The position numbers and the translations under genes were made by a program. The notes beneath the pieces were generated by a model, which was not told where the DNA came from, searched no databases, and worked only from the letters and a program-made list of their open reading frames with translations. Shown here piece by piece: positions 37,959 to 46,486 of a DNA stretch of 64,000 bases. The stretch is from NCBI RefSeq assembly GCF_900107105.1, contig NZ_FNOT01000002.1:490792-554791 (forward strand). Direction: 5' to 3'. Numbering within the stretch: the first letter of the stretch is position 1; every line of letters begins with the position of its first letter. Source of the DNA: Geodermatophilus africanus (GTDB taxonomy: Bacteria; Actinomycetota; Actinomycetes; Mycobacteriales; Geodermatophilaceae).

Positions 37959-38598
37959 CCGACGGGCTGCGGGTCGTGATCGCCGACGACCATCCCGTCG
38001 TCCGGGACGGGCTCTCGGCCCTGTTGTCCTCGATGCCCGGGATCGAGGTCGTCGGCACGGCTGGCACCGGCCGGGAGGCGCTGCGTTCCGCGGTCATGTT
38101 GCGCCCCCACGTCCTCGTCCTCGACGTCCAGATGCCCGACCTGGACGGCATCGGCGCGGCCCGGCAGATCGCCCGGGCCGCGCCGGGGGGTGGCGGTTCT
38201 GATGCTCACGATGTTCGACGACGAGGACTCGCTGTTCGATGCGATGCGCGCAGGCGCCGCCGGCTACCTGCTGAAAGGCGCCGCCCAGGACGAGATCGTC
38301 CGGGCGATCCACGCGGTGGCCGCCGGGGAAGCGATCTTCGGGCCAGGGGTCGCCCGCCGGGTGCTCGGTCAGCTCTCCGACGGCGGCCGCCGCGCCGAGC
38401 CGCTCCCGCACTTGACGCCCCGGGAACGCCAGGTGCTCGAGCTCCTCGCCGCCGACCTGCCGGTGGCCGTGATCGGGGCAAGGCTCGGTCTCGCGCCCAA
38501 GACGGTCGCCAACTACGCCCTCGGCGGTGTTCGCCAAACTGCACGTCATCGGGCGGGCGGAGGCCGTCGAGCGGGCCCGGCGAGCCGGCCTCACCTGA
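37955..38598 (+). pseudogene. NarL-family response regulator with two +1 shifts
   Basis: The receiver domain starts LRVVIADDHPVVRDGLSALL and has the phospho-Asp in VLVLDVQMPDLDGIGAARQI. An extra base in a run of six G near 38187 moves VLMLTMFDDEDSLFDAMRAG and AAGYLLKGAAQDEIVRAIHA to the next frame. The LuxR HTH (LTPRERQVLELLAADLPVAV, RLGLAPKTVANY) is shifted again by one C near 38519, ending AVFAKLHVIGRAEAVERARR. Correcting both gives a normal 214-residue regulator, so sequencing error is a real alternative. ATGA overlap with the kinase. Confidence 0.85.
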
Positions 38599-38764
38599 CC
38601 TTCCCAGTTTCCGCGTCCACGGTCAGCGACTGTGGTGGACGCGTTCGGCGGGCGTCACGGCCGCAGGACCGCGCTCGATCGAGGGCCGGTGTCCGGTGGT
38701 TCGTCGGCCATGCGCGGCGTCCGCGCCGTCCGTCGGGACGGGTCCGCGGTGCCACACTGCGCCG

Positions 38765-39193
38765 ATGTCGGACCAAGTCACCGAGGCCAGCCGCCGGATC
38801 GTCACCGAGTTCAGCCGGCGTGTCGCTGCCGGGGATCCCAGCGCCTTCGACGACCTCGTGGCGCAGGACTTCGTCAACCACGCGGCAGGGCCTCAGGGGA
38901 GAAACGGATGGCGGGCGACCTTCGACCATCTCCGCCACGATCTCGGCGACTTCACCACTGAGGAACACCGCCTCCTCGCGGACGGCGACGAGGTGGCGGT
39001 CCACCTGACCATCCGCGGGCGGCACGTCGCCTCGACGATGCCCCTGCTCATCGGCGTGCCGATCACCGGAGCGGAGGTCGAGTGGACGTTCTTGCACCGG
39101 TTCCGGATCAAGGACGGCCGGATCGCCGAGCACTGGGCGTGTCGGGACGACGTGGGGCTGCTCCGCCAGCTCGGGGCCTGGCCGCCGACCTGA
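38765..39193 (+). CDS. SnoaL-like ester cyclase family protein
   Basis: 142 aa, one NTF2-like cone fold. Motifs: FSRRVAAGDPSAFDDLVAQD, FVNHAAGPQGRNGWRATFDH, EVAVHLTIRGRHVASTMPLL, GAEVEWTFLHRFRIKDGRIA and EHWACRDDVGLLRQLG. This is the SnoaL/ester-cyclase pattern (FVNH and EHW). Role unknown; such proteins can act as small cyclases or isomerases or as non-enzymatic binders. ATG at 38765. Confidence 0.85.
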   Translation: MSDQVTEASRRIVTEFSRRVAAGDPSAFDDLVAQDFVNHAAGPQGRNGWRATFDHLRHDLGDFTTEEHRLLADGDEVAVHLTIRGRHVASTMPLLIGVPITGAEVEWTFLHRFRIKDGRIAEHWACRDDVGLLRQLGAWPPT

Positions 39194-39199
39194 ACGGCG

Positions 39200-39600
39200 C
39201 AGCAGCAAACACGTGCTGGGTCTCCCATTCAGAAGAACGGCGGGGGTGGTGCGGTAGGCCGAGCGCAGTGCTTGCAGGCGGTCGGAGCTGGTAAAAGAAG
39301 AAGACGAAGCCGTTCAGAAGGCGCAGCCAGTCCTCGACGTTCATGCCGTCGGTCAGCGCCGGTGCCAGGAGGTGCTCGCGAAGCGGGTGCTGGTCGCGCC
39401 GGACTGCCACACCCAGCTCAGGGTGATCGAGCAAGACCGGCTCGGGCCGCTTACGAGTCAGGAGAGCCTCAGCGCGGTCCGGTGGCACCTGCCAGCGGCG
39501 GACAATCTCGGCCGCACTGAGCAGGCCATGGCGTTCGATGCACGGCCACACCGGACGTCGGCTACGGCGTGTCCTGGCGATCTTGACCGACGGGAAGTCA
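39200..39600 (-). pseudogene. DUF7002-like remnant
   Basis: The minus strand reads WPCIERHGLLSAAEIVRRWQ, then VLLDHPELGVAVRRDQHPLR and DGMNVEDWLRLLNGFVFFFY. This follows the DUF7002 layout (IxRHGLLS, LxDPELGxAVxRDQ, LNxxVFF), a family with an ADP-ribosyltransferase-like look but unknown activity. The start is missing because the frame merges with the C-terminal extension of the GAF-ANTAR gene, and the end lacks the usual last strand. Judged a fragment. Confidence 0.5.
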
Positions 39601-40324
39601 GCCGGTCCAGCGTCCCTGGGTGGGTCAGCTCCTCGGCGACCGCGCGCAGCTTGCGGTTGGTCTTCATCGACATCCGGGCCAGGACTTGGAACGCCTGGTC
39701 TGCGGTGAGCCTGTGGCGCGCCATCAGGATGCCTTTGGCCTGGTCGATGACGCCCCGCGTCTCCAGGGCGATCCGCAGGTTGTCGGCCATGTCCCGGGCG
39801 CTCTGGTAGGCGTGCAGGTTGCCGGCGGCGACCGCGGCGTAGGGAGCGAACCGGGTGGCCGCGCTCCGGCTGTCCCCGTCGAAGGCGTGCGGCTCGCGGG
39901 CGTAGATGTTCAGCGCCCCGGCGACCTGCTCGTCGTCGTCGATGGCCAGCGGAACGGACAGGGAGCCGAGGGCACCGTGCTCGGCCGCCCGAGGCAGGTA
40001 GTCCGGCCACCGGCTGTCGGTGCGGGTGTCGCCGATCTCGATCAGCTCGCCGCTGCGGGCGGCGTGCAGGCATGGGCCGTGCCCGCGGTCGTACTGGGAC
40101 TCGTCCAGGTCGGTGGCGAGCTGCCCGGTGCTGGCCACCGTGGTCGGGCGTTCCTTGCCCACCAGCGTCACCGAAGCCTCGGGGCTGCCCGGCATCACCG
40201 TCTTGGTCAGGTCGGCCACGATCTGCAGCAGGTCCTCCATCGACAGCTCGCGCAGCGACAACCGGCCCAGGCGCTCCAGCGCCTCGGCGGGGTCGGCAGG
40301 TTGCGGGTTCTGGCTGTCGGCCAC
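39458..40324 (-). CDS. GAF-ANTAR domain antitermination regulator, C terminus run-on
   Basis: 288 aa in the open frame. GAF domain about 30-165 (SVTLVGKERPTTVASTGQLA, YDRGHGPCLHAARSGELIEI, LGSLSVPLAIDDDEQVAGAL). ANTAR RNA-binding domain about 170-232 (ALETRGVIDQAKGILMARHR, LTADQAFQVLARMSMKTNRK, LRAVAEELTHPG). Such proteins bind paired hairpins in mRNA leaders. The normal end would be near 39620; the following 50 codons are Arg/Ser-rich and overlap the DUF7002 remnant in another frame, so the natural stop was probably lost by a junction. Confidence 0.85.
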   Translation of the reverse strand: MADSQNPQPADPAEALERLGRLSLRELSMEDLLQIVADLTKTVMPGSPEASVTLVGKERPTTVASTGQLATDLDESQYDRGHGPCLHAARSGELIEIGDTRTDSRWPDYLPRAAEHGALGSLSVPLAIDDDEQVAGALNIYAREPHAFDGDSRSAATRFAPYAAVAAGNLHAYQSARDMADNLRIALETRGVIDQAKGILMARHRLTADQAFQVLARMSMKTNRKLRAVAEELTHPGTLDRLTSRRSRSPGHAVADVRCGRASNAMACSVRPRLSAAGRCHRTALRLS

Positions 40325-40544
40325 GGCGGGGCCTCCGGTCTCATCGCACCGGGGGCTGGCGACCTCGGTCGCGGCCGCCTCTGGGGCCGCGTGGGGTACG
40401 CCGCTGTCTGACGCACAGTCGACGCGCCGTCATCCCCGGCGTCTGGGGGTCGACGTACGCGCGTCCGGGGCGTGTGCTGACCGTGTCACCCGCTGCCTCG
40501 ATCAGCGCGGGGCCCGGAAATGCTGCGTACCGTCCGCTGGCAGC

Positions 40545-40765
40545 CAGTGAAGTGCATCCACGCCGTCGACATCTACGGCCTCTCGGAGGTCATGGGGCCC
40601 GGCGTCGCGCAGGAGTGTGTGGAGACCAAGGACGGCCTCCACATCTGGGAGGACCAGGTCTACCTCGAGGTGATCGACTCGATCAGCGGCGAGGTGCTCC
40701 CCGAGGGCGAGCAGGCGAGCTGGTCTTCACCTTCCGGACCAAGGAGGCGATGCCGGTCATGCTCT
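40545..40765 (+). pseudogene. paaK: Phenylacetate-CoA ligase (paaK) fragment with frameshift
   Basis: Reads [20 protein letters not shown] then [20 protein letters not shown] and GEVLPEGE. After a frameshift near 40715 it gives [14 protein letters not shown]. This is the central YGLSE adenylation motif region of PaaK. Both ends of the roughly 430-residue enzyme are missing. Confidence 0.8.
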
Positions 40766-40782
40766 CCGCCGCCGCGGAGCGG

Positions 40783-41646
40783 TCAACCCTGACCGCTCCG
40801 CGGCGGCGGGACCAGCGGCGTGCAGGCGGAGGCGCCGACCACGAGCGGGTTGAGCAGCACCGCGTCGTGCGCGGCCGCTTGCGCGCGCAGCCGCTGCTCG
40901 AAGGTGTCGGGCCCGATCTCGGCCGCCGTCGCGACGCCGGTGCGCTCGATCACCGGCAGGAGGCTCGTTATGTCGCCGCCGACGATCGACCAGCCGACCG
41001 CGTCGCCGCCCCGCTCGGCCGGGGCGGCGGAGGTGAGCACCGGGTCGGGCAGCCCGGCCGCGGCGAAGACCGCGGCCAGCCGCAGGGCCATGTCGACCGG
41101 CCGGCCGGCCCGGCGGAACGTCTCGAGGAACCACCCGTTGGACGCCGTCAGCAGGGACAGCTCCGGGAGCGAGCCGCGGGTGCTCAGGGCGACGTCGGCG
41201 AAGGCGACGATCCCTCCGGGCCGCACCAGCTCGGCCGCCCGGACGAGCGCGGCGACCGGGTCGGGCAGGTGCAGCAGGATGAACCGGCCGACGACGGCGT
41301 CCAGCGGCTCGGCCGGCTCCCAGCTGAGCACGTCGCCCCGCTCGAAGGAGACCGTCGCCAGGTGCGCTCCCTCCGCCCGGCGGCGGGCGCGCTCGAGTGG
41401 GCGGGCGGCGTCGTCCACCCCGACCACCGAGCCGGTCGGCCCGACGCGCCGCGCGGCGGCCAGCGTGACGTCGCCGGGGCCGCAGCCCAGGTCGGCGACG
41501 CGCATGCCCGGCCCCACCCCGGCGGCGTCCAGCCAGGCGCCGGTCATCGGGCCGTACACACGGGAGATCGCGGCCAGCCGGGCCATCTCCGGATCGGTCG
41601 AGCCGAGGACGTACTCGCGGACGGGGTGCACGGGGTTGTCGCCCAT
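40783..41646 (-). CDS. SAM-dependent methyltransferase, class I
   Basis: 287 aa. The N-terminal helix region [20 protein letters not shown] precedes the Rossmann methyltransferase core: [20 protein letters not shown] (motif I, SAM), [20 protein letters not shown] (motif II, acidic), [20 protein letters not shown] and [12 protein letters not shown]. The C-terminal part is longer than in a minimal core, as in small-molecule methyltransferases. ATG at 41644-41646. No biosynthetic partner is adjacent, so the substrate is unknown. Confidence 0.85.
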   Translation of the reverse strand: MGDNPVHPVREYVLGSTDPEMARLAAISRVYGPMTGAWLDAAGVGPGMRVADLGCGPGDVTLAAARRVGPTGSVVGVDDAARPLERARRRAEGAHLATVSFERGDVLSWEPAEPLDAVVGRFILLHLPDPVAALVRAAELVRPGGIVAFADVALSTRGSLPELSLLTASNGWFLETFRRAGRPVDMALRLAAVFAAAGLPDPVLTSAAPAERGGDAVGWSIVGGDITSLLPVIERTGVATAAEIGPDTFEQRLRAQAAAHDAVLLNPLVVGASACTPLVPPPRSGQG

Positions 41647-42387
41647 GCCGGTCCATGCTGGCCCGGCCGGGCGGCCGCGGCACCCCTCCGGTGCGCCGTA
41701 CAGGCGGCCAGCAGCCGCGACACGAACAGCACGGTCTCCTCGGCGACCGGGAGTACGGCGGTGTAGGGACAGGATCAGGCATCGCAGGACCTCGGCGGTG
41801 GACATCCCGTGAGAAGACGTCCCTCCGACCGGGGTCCGGCGCTCATCCCGGTCATCTGTCCGCTCTCGGCGTGTCGCCCCCGACCCGCCGGTCGACCGCT
41901 ACCGGAAAGGCTCCATCAGCAGGACGCCGATGAGCCCGGTCGGTAGGCCGGGAGGCTGTGGGCCACGCGACCTCTCGGGGGCTGGGTCACTGCCCGGTCA
42001 CGTCGATGCTCGCCAGGCGCTGCTTTGCCGGAAGGAAACACCGACCACGCGAGTCTGGCGATACTTGCTCGGCGTCCAGCGGCCCCGAGCATGTCGGCAG
42101 CTAGGCCGGTGCGCCGGGGCCGTTCCGCTCCCGGCTCTGATCGCGTCGCGCGAGCGCACGACCGCAGCACGTGAGCGGCAGGTCAGAGCCCGCTCCGCGT
42201 TTAGGACGCGAGCATGTTTGCGTTCGTGGGGATCTGGATCGACAAAGGCCGTTTTGTCGTGGCCGACGCTCGTTGTACAGCCCCGGCGGCGAGTGTAGAA
42301 ACGGCCCGGACCACGGCCCCCCGAGCCGCGGCTCGACCCCCGACCGATGTACGGGCATCGGGCCTGGGGTGGTCGCCGGAGGCGATG
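41647..42387. other. Long region without a supported gene
   Basis: About 740 bases. A minus-strand stretch near 41690-41760 (VAEETVLFVSRLLAA) weakly recalls a transposase, but it is too short to name. An upstream extension of the membrane-protein frame starts at 42214 but has no conserved look and is better read as 5' leader. The promoter of the P450 operon should lie in the last 200 bases. Confidence 0.35.
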
Positions 42388-43119
42388 ATGCGCGTACCCA
42401 CGGGACAACGGCCAGTCTCCGCGCCAGCCGACGGCTCCGAGGGGACGGTGGAGCAGCGCCCGGCGCTGGAAGATCACGCCCGGAAAGCGGGCTGGTACGG
42501 CGTGGTGTTCGCGGTGCTGCTGGTGGTGGGCGTCGTGCTGGTCGCCACCACCCCGGGGTTGGAGGCCTCGGATGCGGACTACAACGCGTTCTACCGCGGC
42601 GGTGGGGCCGCCACGCTGAGCGTGGTGGGCCTGTACATCGTGCCGTTCGCGGGGATCGCCTGCCTCTGGCACATGGTCGGCACTCGCACGCTGTTGCAGG
42701 TGCGCCGGCCCGGCTCGTGGACGCAGACGCGGCACTGGCTGCATCTGGCTGCGTGCGTGACCTTCGTCTGCATGTTGTTCGTCAGCACGGCCTGCGTCGG
42801 CGCCATCGCCCTGCTGACGAAATTCTCCGACGCCGCGCTGCCAGGTCCGGACGTGGCCCGCGCGCTGAACTCGGTCGGGTACACGCTGCTCTTCGTCTAC
42901 GGCGTCAGAGCCGCCGGCCTGTACATGCTCACGACGACCGGGCTGGCCAGTGCCGCCGGGGTGCTGCCCCGGCCGCTCGTGATCCTCAGTTACGTGGTGG
43001 CCGCCCTGCTGCTCGTGAGCACCACGTTTCATCCCGCAGTTCTTCTGGCGTTCCCGGCCTGGGTGCTGATGGTGAGCATCGTGCTACTGGTTCGCCGGCC
43101 GACAGGAGGTAACCCATGA
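42388..43119 (+). CDS. Membrane protein translationally coupled to CYP102
   Basis: 243 aa. Hydrophobic segments at about residues 36-56, 70-92, 118-142, 155-178, 188-208 and 215-236 suggest six membrane helices. A recognisable stretch is DADYNAFYRGGGAATLSVVG after helix one. ATG at 42388 has GGAGG at ideal spacing (an ATG at 42385 is too close). The stop overlaps the ATG of the P450 gene (ATGA at 43116-43119), and GGAGG for the P450 lies inside its last codons. Tight coupling argues for a shared job, for example substrate entry or export, but no homologue of known function is known to me. Confidence 0.8.
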   Translation: MRVPTGQRPVSAPADGSEGTVEQRPALEDHARKAGWYGVVFAVLLVVGVVLVATTPGLEASDADYNAFYRGGGAATLSVVGLYIVPFAGIACLWHMVGTRTLLQVRRPGSWTQTRHWLHLAACVTFVCMLFVSTACVGAIALLTKFSDAALPGPDVARALNSVGYTLLFVYGVRAAGLYMLTTTGLASAAGVLPRPLVILSYVVAALLLVSTTFHPAVLLAFPAWVLMVSIVLLVRRPTGGNP

Positions 43120-46100
43120 CCGCGACCGTCGGCCTAGACGAGATCCCCGGCCCCCGCGCCCTACCGCTGCTGGGCAACATCCGCGACATCGATCTCGCCG
43201 CGCCGATCGACAGCCTGCTGCGGCTGGCCCGGGAGTACGGGCCGATCTACAAGCTCAGCACGCCGACCGGGGACCGGCTGGTGGTCTCGGGGCCCGAGCT
43301 CGTCGCAGACCTCGTCGACGACGCGCGGTTCGACAAGCTGGTCACCGGCGGGCTCAGCGAACTCAAGCCCCGGTCGGGGGAGAGCGTGGGCCTGTTCTCC
43401 TCCAAGACGCAGGATCCGTTGTGGCAGCGGGCGCACAGCATCCTGATGGCGCCGTTCAGCCTGCAGGCGATGCGGGGCTACACGCCGATGATGGTCGACA
43501 TCGCCGAACAGCTGGTGGAGAAGTGGACGCGGCTCAACCCGGGCGAGGAGGTCGACATCCCGGCCGACATGACCCGGCTGACGCTGGACACGATCGCGCT
43601 GTGCGGGTTCGGCTACCGGTTCAACTCCTTCTACCGCGACACCCCACACCCGTTCGTCGAGGCGATGATGCGCATGCTGGCCGAAGCGCAGGCCCGCACG
43701 ACCCAGCTGCCGATCCAGACCCGGCTGCGGATTCGCGCCCAGCGGCAGCTCGACGAGGACCGGGACTTCCTGAACGCCCTGGTCGACCGGGTCATCGCCG
43801 AGCGCCGCGCCCAGGGCGACGCCGCCGACAACACCGACCTGCTGGGCCGGATGCTCACTGGCGTCGACAAGGCCAGCGGGGAGGGCCTGCCGGATCACAA
43901 CATCCGCGCGCAGTGCATCACCTTCCTCGTCGCCGGCCATGAGACGACCTCCGGGCTGCTGTCCTTCGCCCTGTACTACCTGCTGAAGAACCCCCGGTAC
44001 CTGGAGCGGGCCCGCGCCGAGGCCGATGAGATCCTGGGGACGACGGCGCAGCCGACGTTCGACCAGGTGCAACGGCTGCGCTACGTGCGGCAGGTGCTCC
44101 AGGAGACCCTGCGGCTGCGACCCACCGTCCCGGCCTTCAACCGCTACCCGTACCGGGACGAGGTCATCGGCGGCCGGTGGGCCCTCCCCGCCCATACCTC
44201 GATCACGGTGTTCACCCCCGCACTGCACCGGGACCCGTCGGTGTGGGGAGCGGACGCCGAGGAGTTCAACCCCGACCACACCGCCGCGGAGCGGATGGCG
44301 GATCTTCCGCCGCACCTCTACCTCCCCTTCGGCACCGGGCAGCGGGCGTGCATCGGGCGGCAGTTCGCCCTGCAGGAGGCGACGCTGGCGCTGGGCATGC
44401 TGCTGCAGCGCTTCCAGCTCGTCGACCACCTGGATTACCAGCTGCACGTCAAGCAGGCGCTGACGGTGAAGCCGGAGGACTTCCGCATCCAAGTGCTGCT
44501 CCGCCCCGACGTGCGGATCGACCGGTCCGCACCGCCGGCGGAGGCCACGACCGGCCAGGCCGTCCCGCTCGGGGAGCCGGCACCGGTGTCGGTAGCCCGG
44601 CACGGCACCCGGCTGTCGGTGCTGTTCGGGTCGAACCTGGGGACGGCGGAGGCGATCGCCAACCGGCTGGCGCAGGAGGGCACAGACCGGGGGTTCGACG
44701 TCACCATCGGTCCGCTGGACGAGCACGTCGACGACCTGCCGCGCGCTGGGGGTCTGCTGGTGGTATGCGCGTCCTACAACGGGCTGCCGCCGGACAACGC
44801 GACGGCGTTCACTCGGTGGATCGCCAACGCGCCGGCCGAGGCGGCCGGGGCGGTCTCCTACAGCGTGTTCGGCTGCGGCAGCACCGAGTGGGCCAGCACT
44901 TACCAGGCGGTGCCGACCCTGCTGGACGAGCAGCTGGCGGCGCACGGCGGGCGGCGGGTGGCCCCGCGCGGGGAGGGCGACGCGGCCGGTGACTTCGACG
45001 CGGCCTACCGCGGCTGGCACGCCGAGCTGTGGGCGGAGATGGTCACGGCGCTCGGCCTGCCGGACGAGGTCGCCGCCAGCGCACCGGCCGGGCCGCGGCT
45101 GTCGATCACACTGACCAACCGGCAGCTCACCAACCCGGTCATCGTCTCCTACGCCGCCCGGCCAGCCCAGGTCCGGGTCAACCGGGAGCTGCTCGCGGTC
45201 GGCCCCGGAGGGCTGCCCGAGCGCTCCACCCGGCATCTGGAGATCACCCTGCCCGACTCCACCGGCTACCGGGCCGGAGACCACCTGGGGGTGCTGCCCC
45301 GCAACAACATCGACCTCATCCGCCGGGTGATAGCCCGCTTCGGGCTGGACGCCGGGCAGTACCTGACCATCATCCCCAATAGCGGTACGCACACCCACCT
45401 GCCCATCGACGAACCGGCTCCGCTGCTGGGGGTGCTGGGCAGCTGCGTGGAGCTGCAGGACGTCGCCGGCCGCGACGACATCGCCGTCCTGGCCCGCCAC
45501 ACCGGCGACCCGGAGCAGAAGGCCGCCTTGGAGGCCCTGACCGGCGACGACGAGGACGCCCAGGCCCGCTATCGAGCGCAGGTCTATGCGCCCAACCGGT
45601 CGGTGCTCGACCTGCTCGAGCAGTTCCCGGCCTGCCGGGTGCCGTTCGAGGAGTTCCTCGACCTGCTGCCGCCGCTGCGCCCGCGCTACTACTCGATCTC
45701 CTCGTCCCCGCTGGTCAGCCCGAGAGTGGCCAGCATCACCACCGGTGTGGTCCGCGGACCGGCCCGCTCCGGGTCGGGCATCTTCACCGGGGTGGCCTCC
45801 GGGCACCTGGCGCAGCTGCCAGTCGACGGCACGGTGTTCGTCTTCATGCGCGAGCCGAGCATCGCCTTCCGGCCGCCGGAGCCGCACATCCCGATGATCA
45901 TGGTGGGGTCGGGCACCGGCGTCGCTCCCTTCCGCGGGTTCCTCCAGGAGCGCGCGGCCCAGCGAGCCCAGGGGGCGCAGGTTGCCCGGTCGCTGCTGTT
46001 CTTCGGCTGCCGCACCTCGCACTCCGATCTGCTCTACACGGACGAGCTGGCCGGCTACGAGCAGGCGGAGTTGGTCCGAGTGGAGCACGCCTTCTCCCGC

Positions 46101-46349
46101 GAGCCCGGCCAGCCCGGCCGCTACGTGCAGGAGGCCGTGCTCGACTGCGCCGAGGAGGTGTGGGAGCTGCTGCAGCGCGACGCCGTCGTCCTCGTCTGCG
46201 GCAACGCCGCCACCATCGCCCCCGGCGTGCGCCGCTCCCTCACCCACATCTACCGGGAACGCACCTCGGCCACCAAGGCCGACGCCGAGGCGTGGCTGAC
46301 CGGACTGCGCTCGGCCGACCGCTTCGTCGAGGACATCTGGGGCGGCTGA
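43116..46349 (+). CDS. Self-sufficient cytochrome P450/NADPH reductase fusion, CYP102 family
   Basis: 1077 aa, close to P450 BM3 (1049). The P450 domain (1-470) has I-helix AGHETTSG (273-280), ETLR (330-333) and heme ligand Cys412 in FGTGQRACIGRQF. Phe94 in VGLFSSKTQ matches the BM3 residue that shapes fatty-acid regioselectivity. The FMN domain starts LSVLFGSNLGTAEAIANRLA (about 499). The FAD/NADPH reductase has PLRPRYYSISSSPLVSP, VGSGTGVAPFRGFLQERAAQ and the C-terminal VEDIWGG, with the aromatic Trp that stacks on FAD. It should hydroxylate medium- to long-chain fatty acids below the terminal carbon using NADPH and O2 in the cytosol. Coupled to an upstream membrane protein; no BM3R1-like TetR gene is adjacent. 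Confidence 0.96.
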   Translation: MTATVGLDEIPGPRALPLLGNIRDIDLAAPIDSLLRLAREYGPIYKLSTPTGDRLVVSGPELVADLVDDARFDKLVTGGLSELKPRSGESVGLFSSKTQDPLWQRAHSILMAPFSLQAMRGYTPMMVDIAEQLVEKWTRLNPGEEVDIPADMTRLTLDTIALCGFGYRFNSFYRDTPHPFVEAMMRMLAEAQARTTQLPIQTRLRIRAQRQLDEDRDFLNALVDRVIAERRAQGDAADNTDLLGRMLTGVDKASGEGLPDHNIRAQCITFLVAGHETTSGLLSFALYYLLKNPRYLERARAEADEILGTTAQPTFDQVQRLRYVRQVLQETLRLRPTVPAFNRYPYRDEVIGGRWALPAHTSITVFTPALHRDPSVWGADAEEFNPDHTAAERMADLPPHLYLPFGTGQRACIGRQFALQEATLALGMLLQRFQLVDHLDYQLHVKQALTVKPEDFRIQVLLRPDVRIDRSAPPAEATTGQAVPLGEPAPVSVARHGTRLSVLFGSNLGTAEAIANRLAQEGTDRGFDVTIGPLDEHVDDLPRAGGLLVVCASYNGLPPDNATAFTRWIANAPAEAAGAVSYSVFGCGSTEWASTYQAVPTLLDEQLAAHGGRRVAPRGEGDAAGDFDAAYRGWHAELWAEMVTALGLPDEVAASAPAGPRLSITLTNRQLTNPVIVSYAARPAQVRVNRELLAVGPGGLPERSTRHLEITLPDSTGYRAGDHLGVLPRNNIDLIRRVIARFGLDAGQYLTIIPNSGTHTHLPIDEPAPLLGVLGSCVELQDVAGRDDIAVLARHTGDPEQKAALEALTGDDEDAQARYRAQVYAPNRSVLDLLEQFPACRVPFEEFLDLLPPLRPRYYSISSSPLVSPRVASITTGVVRGPARSGSGIFTGVASGHLAQLPVDGTVFVFMREPSIAFRPPEPHIPMIMVGSGTGVAPFRGFLQERAAQRAQGAQVARSLLFFGCRTSHSDLLYTDELAGYEQAELVRVEHAFSREPGQPGRYVQEAVLDCAEEVWELLQRDAVVLVCGNAATIAPGVRRSLTHIYRERTSATKADAEAWLTGLRSADRFVEDIWGG

Positions 46350-46486
46350 CCCGACCACAAGCGCGGCCGCACCGACCTGCCGCAGGTCGCATGGCGACCC
46401 GGCGGCGTTCCCTGCCCTGGCGGAGGTGATCCGCGACGGCGGCCGGACGGTGGCGCAGGGAACAGCGGAGGCACGGTGACAGGACC

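Noticed and set aside
41690..41815. Minus-strand segment with VAEETVLFVSRLLAA as a transposase remnant
   Set aside because: Too short and in competing frames; the match is only an impression.
43161..46358. Long minus-strand open frame opposite the CYP102 gene
   Set aside because: Shadow of the P450 fusion; composition is Gly/Arg/Gln/His-rich with no domain.
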